NCBI RefSeq assembly: GCF_002940685.1
Contig: NZ_PNFP01000001.1
Span: 545,994-609,993 of the forward strand
Origin: Ensifer adhaerens
GTDB taxonomy: Bacteria > Pseudomonadota > Alphaproteobacteria > Rhizobiales > Rhizobiaceae
Direction: 5' to 3'
Length of the DNA stretch: 64,000 nucleotides
Part shown: one piece after another, positions 1 to 7,842 of the stretch
Layout: each line of letters starts with the position of its first letter
Position numbering within the stretch: position 1 is the stretch's first letter
Translations under genes and position numbers: made by a program
Notes under the pieces: generated by a model
Told to the model about the DNA's origin: nothing
What the model saw: only the letters and a program-made list of their open reading frames with translations
Databases searched by the model: none

Positions 1-1649
1 TGCAGGTTCTCGCGGAAGGCTTCCACGCCCATGCCGGCCCACTGCGAGCCGTTGCCCGAAAAGACGAAGGCGACCTTGGCATCCCGCACGACGGCTTCGC
101 CGACCTCGCCGATGCCGGAGCCCGGCTTTTCCAGGTGGCTCGCGATCGCGCGCACGATATCCTCGGGCTGATCGCTGCGCGCCGCGAAACGATGGCGCAT
201 ATGGGTGCGGTTGGCGCCCGATGCGGCGATCATTGCGCGCGCTTCGCCCTTGGAAGCATGGGCGAAAGCTGACTTGTAGTCGCTGAGAAGCGCCTCCAGG
301 CTCGACGCCGTATGGGCGCTCGCCAGGAAAACATGTCCGGAGGACGAGGGGTTTGCGGCCTTTTCATCGGCTGCCGGCTCCGGGTCGCTGATGACGACGT
401 GCGCATTGGCACCGCCGAAGCCGAAGGAGTTGATGCCGGCGAGGCGCGCGCGCTTGCCGCGCAGAAGCTCGATCGGGTTTGCCGTGACGCGAACGTTCAG
501 GCCGTCGAAGTCGATGTGCTCGTTCGGCGTGTCGAAATGCAGCGAAGCCGGAAGGTAGTTGTTTTCGAGCGCCATCACGGCTTTCAGCATGCCGAACAGG
601 CCGGAAGCCGGCTCGGTATGGCCGATGTTCGACTTGATCGAGCCGATCGGCACCGGAGCGCGGCGCTTGGCGCCGATGACCGTCCCGATCGACCAGACTT
701 CGGCCGGGTCGCCGACCTTGGTGCCGGTGCCGTGACCTTCGACGAAGGCCACCTGGTTGGCGTCGATGCCGTTGCCTTCGTAGATTGCTCTCAGCAGATT
801 GGCCTGGGCCTCGCGCGACGGCAGCGAAATGCCGTTGGTACGCCCGGCCGAATTCACGCCGGTCGCAACGATGCGCGCGTAGCTGCGGTCTTTCTCACGG
901 CGCGCCCGGTCGGAACGGCGCAGCACGAAGACCACGCCGCCTTCGGCGCGTACGTAGCCGGCGCCGTCGTTGTCATAGGCGCGGCAAAGCCCTTCCGGCG
1001 ACAGCATGCGCGCCTGGGCGAAGCCGACGAAGGGAAGGGGATGGGCAAGAATGTTGACGCCGCCGACGATGGCCGTGTCGATCTCGCCGGATGTCAGCGC
1101 CCGCATCGCCTGGTCGAGCGCGACGAGCGAAGAGGAACAGGCGGTATCGACCGTCATGCTCGGGCCGCTGAGACCGAAAATGTGCGAGATGCGGTTCGAG
1201 ACGATCGACAGCGTGTTGCCGGTCATGAAATAGGGGCCGGCCGCCGCCGGATCCTCGACCGTCAGGTTGGCGTGGTCGAGGCTCGATGCGCCGATATAGA
1301 CACCGACGTTTTCGCCATGCAGCGAGGTTGCCGAGATGTTGGCGTCTTCAAGCGCGCGCCAGGCGAGCTGCAGCAGCACGCGCTGCTGCGGGTCCATATA
1401 CATGGCCTCGCGCTGCGACATGCCGAAGACGGCCGGATCGAAATCGTAGAGCTGATCCAGAACGCCGGCCGCGAAGGAGTAGGTCTTGCCCTGGGTGCCC
1501 ATGACCGGGTGCCAGAATCGCGCGACATCCCAGCGATCCGACGGAATGCTGGTGACGGTGCACTTGCCCTGACGTAGAAGTTTGAACAACGCCGAGGGCG
1601 ATTCTGCTCCAGGGGCGAGGCATGCACGCCCAATAATCTCAACAGCCAT
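1..1649 (-). CDS. rkpA: RkpA, polyketide/fatty-acid synthase for K-antigen (N-terminal part, runs off window)
   Basis: Multidomain synthase in the cytoplasm, thought to make a specialised acyl chain needed for rhizobial capsular K-antigen. About 549 codons are visible. A beta-ketoacyl synthase domain fills roughly residues 3-430, with the catalytic triad visible as Cys171 (DTACSSSL), His306 (GHGTGT) and His344 (NIGHTEPASG). An acyltransferase domain begins near residue 530 (FSGNGSQWAGMG) just before the window edge. The start is the ATG at 1649-1647. It is divergent from rkpU, an arrangement known for the rkp-1 region of Sinorhizobium; the name follows from domains plus that neighbour. The rest of the protein lies left of the window. 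Confidence 0.85.
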   Translation of the reverse strand, partial: MAVEIIGRACLAPGAESPSALFKLLRQGKCTVTSIPSDRWDVARFWHPVMGTQGKTYSFAAGVLDQLYDFDPAVFGMSQREAMYMDPQQRVLLQLAWRALEDANISATSLHGENVGVYIGASSLDHANLTVEDPAAAGPYFMTGNTLSIVSNRISHIFGLSGPSMTVDTACSSSLVALDQAMRALTSGEIDTAIVGGVNILAHPLPFVGFAQARMLSPEGLCRAYDNDGAGYVRAEGGVVFVLRRSDRARREKDRSYARIVATGVNSAGRTNGISLPSREAQANLLRAIYEGNGIDANQVAFVEGHGTGTKVGDPAEVWSIGTVIGAKRRAPVPIGSIKSNIGHTEPASGLFGMLKAVMALENNYLPASLHFDTPNEHIDFDGLNVRVTANPIELLRGKRARLAGINSFGFGGANAHVVISDPEPAADEKAANPSSSGHVFLASAHTASSLEALLSDYKSAFAHASKGEARAMIAASGANRTHMRHRFAARSDQPEDIVRAIASHLEKPGSGIGEVGEAVVRDAKVAFVFSGNGSQWAGMGVEAFRENL

Positions 1650-2057
1650 GTATGATCGAACGCTCTAATAATGCCGTTAAAGTTGCACCTGCGATTGCGC
1701 GACAGAGGCCGAAATGCAATCGCCAATCGTCATGCTTCCGGGCTATCCCCAGCTATATTCGCTCCGCCTCATTAGTCAGCTTTTAACTTAAAGTCCCTAG
1801 CTTTCAACCCCAAAGACTGAAGATATACACGCTGTCAACGCCAGTCCAAGTCGGATGGGGCGACAAACCACGCTCAAGGTATCGAAGGTATGACCAGAAA
1901 GACGCGGGCCGAAATAAATTGCCGGTCTTGGTCTTCGGGTGACTTGTTGTGGGACGGCGATTGTGCTTTTCAGAGACCGGTGAAAACCCGGCCGGGGGAT
2001 GATGCGGTGCAGAACTATGAGCAAAATCATGGCTGTGCCGAATGTGGAGTGTCGTAG
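1650..2057. promoter_or_regulatory. Divergent rkpA/rkpU intergenic region
   Basis: A 408-base gap between divergently transcribed capsule genes must hold both promoters. I see no clear sigma-70 hexamer pair and no convincing ORF. Short GC-rich inverted repeats occur near 1975-2005. No operator can be assigned by eye. Confidence 0.4.
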
Positions 2058-3245
2058 TTGAAACGAGTCAGTGCCCTTCTGCTTTGTTCCGCCCTCGTGG
2101 GATGCCAGGCCGTGCCTGGTGAGGGGCCGCTGGCCGGAGCGATCGTCAAGGATGCCGGCCAGTCCGGTGCCGAAATCGGCCGCCAGAACGCAACCGTCTT
2201 CGACATCGTCGATGTGGACGGCCGCTCGGCGCGCCTCGTCTCCGACTACGTGTCTTCGACGCTCAACCGCCGTTTCGGCATCGGTGGCGGCGTCGGCCGC
2301 GTCGTGATCGGCGTCGGTGATGCCCTGAAGGTTTCGATCTTCGAAGCCGGCAGCGACGGCCTGTTCTCGACGCAGGATTCCAAGCAGACGAGCATCGATC
2401 TCGTCGTCCAGCCGGACGGCAAGGCCGCGATCCCCTATGTCGGTCCGGTGCGCTTTGCCGGTTTGACGCTGGAACAGGCACGCCAGGAAATCCTGGAAGC
2501 GCTGAAGCAGAAGGCCGTCGAGCCGGACGTGATCGTCACCAGCATGAGCACCGCGTCGCGAAACGTCACCGTTTCGGGGGCCGTCGGCAGATCGTCCGTG
2601 GTGCCGCTCAGCCTCGTCGACGAGACGATCAACGAGGTCATCGCCAAGGCCGGCGGTCCGGTCGCGCAGCCCTACGAAACCTTCGTCACGCTGGTGCGCG
2701 GCAAGAAGACCGGAACGGTCCTGCTGAAGTCGATCATCGACAACCCGTCCGAAAACATCCACGTCAAGCCGGGCGACCAGATCTTCGTGACGCGCGATCC
2801 GCGACGCTTCACGATCTTGGGTGCGGTCAAGGCCAACCAGCGCGTCGATTTCGGCGCGAACGATCTCAATCTGCTCGAGGCCATGGGTCTTGCCGGCGGC
2901 GGCGCCGACTACACGCTCGACATGAAGGGCTACTTCATCTTCCGCTACGAAGAACCCGATGTGGTCATGAGCCTGCTCGGTCAGCAGCGTTTCAACGAAA
3001 TGCTGCGCAAGGGCATGAAGACCGACAACGTCGGCCGCTACCCGATTGTCTACCGCTTCGACATGAGCAGGCCGGACAGCCTGATCGTCGGCCAGACCTT
3101 CCCGATCAAGAACCGCGACGTGATTTATGCCTCGCGTCACCCGTCGGTCGATTTCTCGAAGTTCCTGAACTTCGTCGCCCAGCCGGTCGGCATCGCCAAT
3201 TCCGGCTTCTCGATCGCCGACAACATCAACAGTCTCGGAAACTGA
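2058..3245 (+). CDS. rkpU: RkpU, Wza/KpsD-type capsular polysaccharide export lipoprotein
   Basis: Outer-membrane auxiliary (OMA) family protein that would form the export channel for K-antigen capsule. The only usable start is the TTG at 2058: an in-frame TAG directly precedes it and a GGAG lies 8 bases upstream. Translation from there gives a lipoprotein signal peptide with lipobox LVGC, Cys16 being the lipidated residue. A polysaccharide-export domain follows (GVGDALKVSIFEAG and VQPDGKAAIPYVGPV, about residues 85-175), then SLBB-like repeats to about residue 330. At 395 residues the length is normal. A hairpin terminator follows the stop. The name rests on position next to rkpA and on the export-family signature. 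Confidence 0.8.
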   Translation: MKRVSALLLCSALVGCQAVPGEGPLAGAIVKDAGQSGAEIGRQNATVFDIVDVDGRSARLVSDYVSSTLNRRFGIGGGVGRVVIGVGDALKVSIFEAGSDGLFSTQDSKQTSIDLVVQPDGKAAIPYVGPVRFAGLTLEQARQEILEALKQKAVEPDVIVTSMSTASRNVTVSGAVGRSSVVPLSLVDETINEVIAKAGGPVAQPYETFVTLVRGKKTGTVLLKSIIDNPSENIHVKPGDQIFVTRDPRRFTILGAVKANQRVDFGANDLNLLEAMGLAGGGADYTLDMKGYFIFRYEEPDVVMSLLGQQRFNEMLRKGMKTDNVGRYPIVYRFDMSRPDSLIVGQTFPIKNRDVIYASRHPSVDFSKFLNFVAQPVGIANSGFSIADNINSLGN

Positions 3246-3264
3246 TCGTTTTCAGTTGCATTCG

Positions 3265-3300
3265 AAAGAGGGCGTCGGCCTAGGCCGGCGCCCTCTTTCG
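3265..3300 (+). terminator. Intrinsic terminator after rkpU
   Basis: GAGGGCG-CGGCC arms pair with GGCCG-CGCCCTC across a TA centre. The arms are followed by TTTCGTTT. It sits 20 bases after the rkpU stop. Confidence 0.7.
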
Positions 3301-3425
3301 TTTATCTGCCTTCCCGATTTAGGAAGCCTGCGGAACTGGCTTGTCGTCGCTCAAATTCTGTGATTGATCTTGGACTTAAATCGATTTTGGTGATCGATGA
3401 GGATTGATCGGCCAAGAGGTGAATG

Positions 3426-4025
3426 ATGGCGGATAAAGCGTTGATCGTCGTGGATGTGCAGAACGATTTCTGCCCGGGCGGAGCACTCGGCGTTGCCGGC
3501 GGAGACGAGATCGTGCCGATGATCAACGGCCTGATCGGCCGCTTCGAGCATGTGGTGCTGACCCAGGATTGGCATCCGGCCGGCCACTCCAGCTTTGCTT
3601 CCAGCCATCCCGGCAAGACCCCGTTCGAGATGATCGCCATGCCGTACGGCGCGCAGACGCTTTGGCCGGATCATTGCGTGCAGGGCAGCGCCGGTGCTCA
3701 ATTCCATCCGGCGCTGGAGTGGACCCGTGCCGAGCTTTTGATCCGCAAAGGTTTCCGGCCTGAGATCGACAGCTATTCCGCCTTTTTCGAAAACGATCGC
3801 CGCACGCCGACAGGCCTTTCGGGCTATCTCAAGGATCGCGGCATAAGGAAGGTGACGCTCTGTGGCCTTGCGACGGATTTCTGCGTCGCCTTCTCCGCGA
3901 TCGACGCGGTCGCTCAAGGGTTCTCGACATCCGTCATTCTCGACGCCTGTCGAGGCATCGATCTCAACGGTTCGCTTCAGGCCATGATCACGCGCATGCG
4001 TGATGCCGGCGTCGAGCTGAACTAG
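3426..4025 (+). CDS. pncA: Nicotinamidase (pyrazinamidase)
   Basis: Isochorismatase-fold hydrolase that converts nicotinamide to nicotinate for NAD salvage. Catalytic residues are visible: Asp10 (VVDVQNDF), Lys108 (IRKGF) and Cys153 (ATDFCV). Probable metal ligands are Asp48 and His50 (TQDWHPAGH) and His83 (WPDHC). Two ATG codons abut at 3423 and 3426; the AGAGG at 3415-3419 is better spaced for 3426. pncB follows 38 bases downstream, so the pair is likely one transcript feeding nicotinate straight into the next step. Confidence 0.92.
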   Translation: MADKALIVVDVQNDFCPGGALGVAGGDEIVPMINGLIGRFEHVVLTQDWHPAGHSSFASSHPGKTPFEMIAMPYGAQTLWPDHCVQGSAGAQFHPALEWTRAELLIRKGFRPEIDSYSAFFENDRRTPTGLSGYLKDRGIRKVTLCGLATDFCVAFSAIDAVAQGFSTSVILDACRGIDLNGSLQAMITRMRDAGVELN

Positions 4026-4063
4026 TTCGAGAGCCTCGCGCTGAGGAAGGAGAGGTTTCACCA

Positions 4064-5368
4064 ATGACGAAGACCGATATCGCCAGGCGCGTCTACAACC
4101 ATGCCTGGAAGCTCGACCCGATCGTGCGCAGCCTGCTGGACACGGATTTCTACAAGCTCCTGATGCTGCAGATGATTTGGCAGCTCTATCCGGATGTCGA
4201 CGCGACCTTCTCGCTGATCAACCGCACGAAGACGGTGCGGCTTGCCGACGAGATCGACGAGCAGGAGCTGCGCGACCAGCTCGATCATGCGCGCGAGCTG
4301 CGCTTCTCCAAGAAGGAAATGATCTGGCTTGCCGGTAATACGTTCTACGGCCGCAAGCAGATCTTCTCGCCGGAGTTTCTGGCCTGGCTCGCCAGGTTCC
4401 GCCTGCCGGACTACGAGTTGAAGCGCAGCGACGGCCAGTTCGAGCTGACTTTCCGCGGCCGCTGGGCAGAGACCACCATGTGGGAAATCCCGGCGCTGGC
4501 GATCATCAACGAACTGCGCTCGCGCTCGGCGATGAAGGGCCTCGGTCCCTTTACCCTCGACGTGCTCTATGCTCGCGCCAAGGCGAAGATGTGGTCCAAG
4601 GTCGAGCGCCTGCGGCAATACCCCAACCTCAGGATCTCCGACTTCGGCACGCGCCGCCGGCACAGCTTCCTCTGGCAGCGCTGGTGCGTCGAGGCGCTGA
4701 AGGAAGGGATCGGCAGCTCGTTCTCCGGTTCCAGCAACGTGCTGCTCGCCATGGATACGGACCTGGAAGCGCTCGGCACCAACGCGCACGAACTGCCGAT
4801 GGTGGCCGCAGCCCTTGCCCGCAACGACAAGGAGCTGGCCCAGGCGCCCTACAAGGTGCTGCAGGACTGGAACCAGCTCTATGGTGGCAATCTCCTGATC
4901 GTGCTGCCGGATGCCTTCGGCACGGCGGCGTTCTTGCGCGATGCGCCCAAATGGGTGGCGGACTGGACGGGTTTCAGGCCGGACAGCGCGCCGCCGATCG
5001 AGGGTGGCGAAAAAATCCTCGCCTGGTGGAAGAAGATGGGCCGCGACCCGCGTGAAAAGCTGCTGATCTTCTCCGACGGTCTCGACGTCGAAACGATCAT
5101 CGAGACCTACAGGCATTTCGAGGGGCGGGTGCGCATGAGCTTCGGCTGGGGCACCAACCTCACCAACGATTTTGCCGGTTGTGCCCCGACGGAAATCAGC
5201 GGCCTCAACCCGATCTCGATCGTCTGCAAGGTCAGCGAAGCCGACGGCCGGCCGGCGGTGAAACTCTCCGACAACCCGCGCAAGGCGACCGGCGACCCGG
5301 CCGAGGTCGAGCGCTATCTCAAGTTCTTCGGCTCCCAGGATTTCGTCGAGCAGGCGGTCAAGGTCTGA
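4064..5368 (+). CDS. pncB: Nicotinate phosphoribosyltransferase
   Basis: Cytoplasmic enzyme of the Preiss-Handler pathway joining nicotinate and PRPP to nicotinate mononucleotide. The 434 residues match the PncB family length. Visible signatures include [16 protein letters not shown] near the N-terminus, [11 protein letters not shown] in the middle, and [11 protein letters not shown] and [10 protein letters not shown] towards the C-terminus. The start is well marked by AAGGAGAGG upstream of the ATG at 4064. Its pairing with pncA fits consecutive reactions. Confidence 0.93.
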   Translation: MTKTDIARRVYNHAWKLDPIVRSLLDTDFYKLLMLQMIWQLYPDVDATFSLINRTKTVRLADEIDEQELRDQLDHARELRFSKKEMIWLAGNTFYGRKQIFSPEFLAWLARFRLPDYELKRSDGQFELTFRGRWAETTMWEIPALAIINELRSRSAMKGLGPFTLDVLYARAKAKMWSKVERLRQYPNLRISDFGTRRRHSFLWQRWCVEALKEGIGSSFSGSSNVLLAMDTDLEALGTNAHELPMVAAALARNDKELAQAPYKVLQDWNQLYGGNLLIVLPDAFGTAAFLRDAPKWVADWTGFRPDSAPPIEGGEKILAWWKKMGRDPREKLLIFSDGLDVETIIETYRHFEGRVRMSFGWGTNLTNDFAGCAPTEISGLNPISIVCKVSEADGRPAVKLSDNPRKATGDPAEVERYLKFFGSQDFVEQAVKV

Positions 5369-5416
5369 CCGCCAAGTAACGCCTAAGTCAAACGACGCCG
5401 GGTGTTGAGCATTCCT

Positions 5417-5445
5417 GAAAAAAGAAACCGGCAAAAGCCGGTTTC
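5417..5445 (-). terminator. Intrinsic terminator for leftward transcripts
   Basis: GAAACCGGC-AAAA-GCCGGTTTC is a perfect 9-bp stem (5424-5445). Read leftward it is followed by a run of six T (A-run at 5418-5423 on the plus strand). It would end transcripts of the small membrane gene at 5656-5730. On the plus strand the hairpin lacks a T tract, so it is a weak terminator for pncB. Confidence 0.65.
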
Positions 5446-5655
5446 AAAAGGGGATCAAAGATGTTGCGATTGTCCATCATCGCGATGTCAAATCTGGCAG
5501 TGGAATCTTAAGGCTCCGTTAAGTTGCCAACCTGCCGTTGTATTTTTGGCTTCGCCAAAGAGCATCTCGATCGTTCGGGATTCGCTTGCCGCTCATTTAG
5601 CGTCTTGTCGCATGTCGTTATCGCAAAACCGCTGCGTACTTTTGCGCGAAATGCT

Positions 5656-5730
5656 TCAGAATACGAACATGTAGAGAAGGATGATGACGATGAGCGGCAC
5701 GCCCATGAGCCAGAGGATGATGCCTTTCAT
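5656..5730 (-). CDS. 24-residue single-span membrane protein
   Basis: Short gene starting at the ATG at 5730, with GGAGG seven bases upstream, and ending in TGA at 5658-5656. The product starts MKGIILWLMG and is almost entirely hydrophobic apart from Lys2, so it should be one transmembrane helix. I recall similar tiny conserved hypotheticals in Rhizobiaceae but cannot name the family or function. A minus-strand terminator lies about 210 bases downstream, which supports a discrete transcription unit. Confidence 0.65.
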   Translation of the reverse strand: MKGIILWLMGVPLIVIILLYMFVF

Positions 5731-5812
5731 TGAAGAGCCTCCGCGTTTCTGCCTTTGAAACGGTAACGCGACACCGGGAAATACGTTCCCGACGTCCGAC
5801 CGGCGCCGGGCG

Positions 5813-6526
5813 TCAGTTCGTCGCTTGAAACTGGAGCTCTCCCTTGTTCAGGAAGCAGGTCTTGTCGAAAAGCCGGAGATCCACCGGGTTTGGCAGGCGG
5901 ATATCGTGAATGTCGGGAAACGGCTTTCCTGTTGCCTCGTAGGCCCGGTCGATCTGCGAAATGAAGACGAGGATCAGGCCGCGTTCCCGCGCAAAGGACT
6001 TGAGGGTGCGGACCTGCTCGCCAAGCGCGGGGTTCTCGCGCCTCTGGTCGAGGAGCTGGAGATAGTCGACGACAACCAGCGTGCCGCTCGCAGCCGATGC
6101 CAGCTTGCCGACGATGTAGCCGGAACTGATCGCGTCGGAGCAGTCGATCTCGAACAGCGTCGCAAATCGGGCATAGTCCGCTCCAATGGCCGCAAAACGA
6201 TCGGTCACGTCCCTGACGGTATATTCCAGGGTGAAGAAGAAGGCTCGATGCCCCGATCTCATCGCGTCGACGGCAAGCTCGAGGCTTTTCAGCGTCTTGC
6301 CTTGACCGGGCCGGGCACCGAGAAGAACGAGATCTCCGGGCATGAGCCGCGCAAGCAGCGTGGCCTCGGACCCTGCGGCGGCATGACTGGCGGCAAGCAG
6401 GCTCCAGCTCGCTCGGCCCTCGCGCGCGGCGATGCGATCGAGCGCTTCATGCAGCGGAATTCTGAGTTCGCGGGACAGACGCTTTGCTTCGCGCTTCAAA
6501 TGATAGATGGGCGCAGACAACGTCAT
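5813..6526 (-). CDS. Stand-alone DnaB-C-like RecA-fold ATPase
   Basis: A 237-residue protein resembling only the helicase core of DnaB. Walker A is GARPGQGKT (70-78), Walker B is LVVVDYLQLLD (150-160), and a late motif reads LVFISQIDR. It lacks the DnaB N-terminal domain and linker helix and is about half the length of a replicative helicase. The N-terminal 60 residues are basic and helical. A strong AGGAGG precedes the ATG. Its role is unknown; it may be a nucleic-acid-stimulated ATPase or a diverged helicase paralogue. It lies outside both prophages. Confidence 0.65.
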   Translation of the reverse strand: MTLSAPIYHLKREAKRLSRELRIPLHEALDRIAAREGRASWSLLAASHAAAGSEATLLARLMPGDLVLLGARPGQGKTLKSLELAVDAMRSGHRAFFFTLEYTVRDVTDRFAAIGADYARFATLFEIDCSDAISSGYIVGKLASAASGTLVVVDYLQLLDQRRENPALGEQVRTLKSFARERGLILVFISQIDRAYEATGKPFPDIHDIRLPNPVDLRLFDKTCFLNKGELQFQATN

Positions 6527-7149
6527 CGGTAACCTCCTGATGCGGGCGATCTTCGCAGTCCCTCCTTATGCTCAATGCCCGAACAGTCGGTTCGATGATG
6601 AAAATGCCCCGTATGAAATCTACTTTCCCGATCGGAGGGGGGAGGCGTGGGCGCGCCCGAATCGGAGGATAGCGCAGATGGTCGGAGACGGTAATTGCGC
6701 CCGATGAGAAATTTGTGCCCGGGGGGCGTCTCTTTCCGGTGCCATAGATGCCCTGCCTCGAACACGGCAACAGGGCAGGCAGGAACGTCGCGGAGATCGA
6801 GCCGCGCGCTATGGTGAGTTGGATGTAGATCGTTTGATCGAGTTCGTCGTGATCGGGCACAGCTTTTCTCCCTGGCAGGTTCACCGCCGGTTGGTGTTGT
6901 GCGGCCTGTTGGAAAACGCGCGCCCCGCCTGGCGCTCGGTACCAAGGCTTGTTTCGACGGCGGCCACGTCGCCGGCCGGTGTTCTAAGCAAAACCAGTTG
7001 GAAGGACCTCTGCCGGTGGCATACCCGAAGCCGCCCCGCTTCTTGCAGCCGGGATGCTCGCAGAGGTGGGTGACAGGGTCGCCTGCGTTGGAGCTTCGCC
7101 GAGATTGGAAAGGTCGGTACAAGGAGCGGTCGGAGAAAATTAGCGCCAA
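6523..7149 (-). CDS. Doubtful ORF with an N-terminal zinc-ribbon-like motif
   Basis: Open frame of 208 codons overlapping the next gene start by 4 bases. Residues 30-60 look real: LCEHPGCKKRGGFGYATGRG then WFCLEHRP, a Cys-His pattern that could bind zinc. The remainder is Arg/Pro/Ser-rich and unlike a folded protein. A second frame (6447-6884) also has protein-like stretches such as DHDELDQTIYIQLT, so a frameshifted or decayed gene is likely. This is the only support for coding in 6527-7150; otherwise the stretch holds nothing I recognise. Confidence 0.3.
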   Translation of the reverse strand: MALIFSDRSLYRPFQSRRSSNAGDPVTHLCEHPGCKKRGGFGYATGRGPSNWFCLEHRPATWPPSKQALVPSARRGARFPTGRTTPTGGEPAREKSCARSRRTRSNDLHPTHHSARLDLRDVPACPVAVFEAGHLWHRKETPPGHKFLIGRNYRLRPSALSSDSGAPTPPPSDRESRFHTGHFHHRTDCSGIEHKEGLRRSPASGGYR

Positions 7150-7215
7150 AGGATATATTCAGTATTTAAGAGTTTACTTTAATATATATGGCAGGCATCG
7201 CTGGAGGGTTCGAAA

Positions 7216-7494
7216 CTGGAAAAGGGGCAGAAAAAACGTTCTCTCGCGGAGGACGATAGGCGCGAGTTCCTAATAGCTTGCGGCCGATTCGCGGCATTCA
7301 CGCCCCCCACAGTGACAATGCTGCTGTCAACCAGCCTGACGTCCGAGGCAATCGCGAAATCCGGGAGTGGTGGTGGTTCAAAAGGGCGTGGAGACGGGGG
7401 TAAGGGCGACAGAGGGAAGGGGAAAGAGAACGAGAAAGGGAGAGGGAAAGGGGAAGGAAAGGAGAAAGGGAAGGGCAACGCTAGACGCGGATAG
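7216..7494 (+). CDS. Small Tat-signal Gly/Lys-rich secreted protein, apparent CTG start
   Basis: Reading frame of 92 codons with no ATG, GTG or TTG before its signal sequence. A GGAGGG at 7203-7208 sits seven bases before an in-frame CTG at 7216, which I take as the start. Residues 13-40 form a twin-arginine type signal (DRREFLIACG, then a hydrophobic stretch ending SEAIA). The mature part is Ser/Gly then Lys/Gly/Glu-rich, encoded by an almost pure purine tract. A GTG at 7312 would lose the twin-arginine motif. It may instead be frameshifted from the ATG at 7190. Function unknown; small proteins of this layout seem familiar from rhizobia. Confidence 0.45.
   Translation: MEKGQKKRSLAEDDRREFLIACGRFAAFTPPTVTMLLSTSLTSEAIAKSGSGGGSKGRGDGGKGDRGKGKENEKGRGKGEGKEKGKGNARRG
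7411..7475 (+). repeat. Polypurine tract
   Basis: 65 bases of G and A with a single C at 7431; the last 44 are uninterrupted purine. It encodes the Lys/Gly/Glu-rich tail of the Tat-signal protein. Such tracts can form triplex or slipped structures and are prone to length change. Confidence 0.85.
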
Positions 7495-7549
7495 CGCCGG
7501 TATGGACCCCTTCCTTGCGGGCAGTTGGAACGGCCGTCCGTGGGCGTGA

Positions 7550-7684
7550 TCGGCGGCGCCTGGTGCAGGACAGTCTTTAGATTTATTGGACGGAGCCGAA
7601 TCTCGCTGGCGTTATGCCGATATCTCTCATCCGACAGGTTTGGGGAACGAACCGGAACGTGCTGCACTGATTTTGCACGGTTGA
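7550..7684 (+). pseudogene. Possible C-terminal gene fragment next to attL
   Basis: A 44-codon frame between stops reads like protein in its second half (LDLLDGAESRWRYADISHP, then TGLGNEPERAALILHG) but has no start codon. A neighbouring frame ending at 7549 (GMDPFLAGSWNGRPWA) also looks protein-like. Together they suggest a decayed or frameshifted gene between the Tat-signal gene and the phage attachment site. I cannot name a parent family. Confidence 0.25.
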
Positions 7685-7778
7685 GCCATGCAATTCGTGG
7701 TTTGTTGCGCGCATTTACGTCGTTTCACGCAACGGTGGATATCGCTGCGCTGGCTTGATGATCTGATTTCGTTCGAGA

Positions 7779-7829
7779 AAACTGGTGCTGCTAGAGAGAT
7801 TTGAACTCTCGGCCTCTCCCTTACCAAGG
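7779..7829. repeat. attL: attL of prophage 1 (51-bp direct repeat)
   Basis: Identical to 47962-48012. It carries the 3' half of tRNA-Thr, from the CCA end through the anticodon loop. This copy is the displaced original 3' end and is not a functional tRNA. The next bases, 7831-7842, form a small palindrome (ACTCG-TC-CGAGT) on the phage side, a possible integrase or accessory site. Confidence 0.9.
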
Positions 7830-7842
7830 TACTCGTCCGAGT

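Noticed and set aside
312..1577. 421-codon plus-strand ORF opposite rkpA
   Set aside because: Mirror frame of a high-GC gene; Arg/Ala-rich with no domain, while the minus strand carries a complete ketosynthase.
1797..3140. 447-codon minus-strand ORF opposite rkpU
   Set aside because: Antisense shadow; rkpU has a lipobox and export-domain motifs on the other strand.
5424..5445. Terminator of pncB
   Set aside because: The hairpin has no T tract on the plus strand; the T run is on the minus strand side, so it was assigned to leftward transcription.
7179..7667. 162-codon minus-strand ORF with Pro/Phe/Ser repeats
   Set aside because: Product of reading the polypurine tract backwards; no ribosome-binding site or fold.
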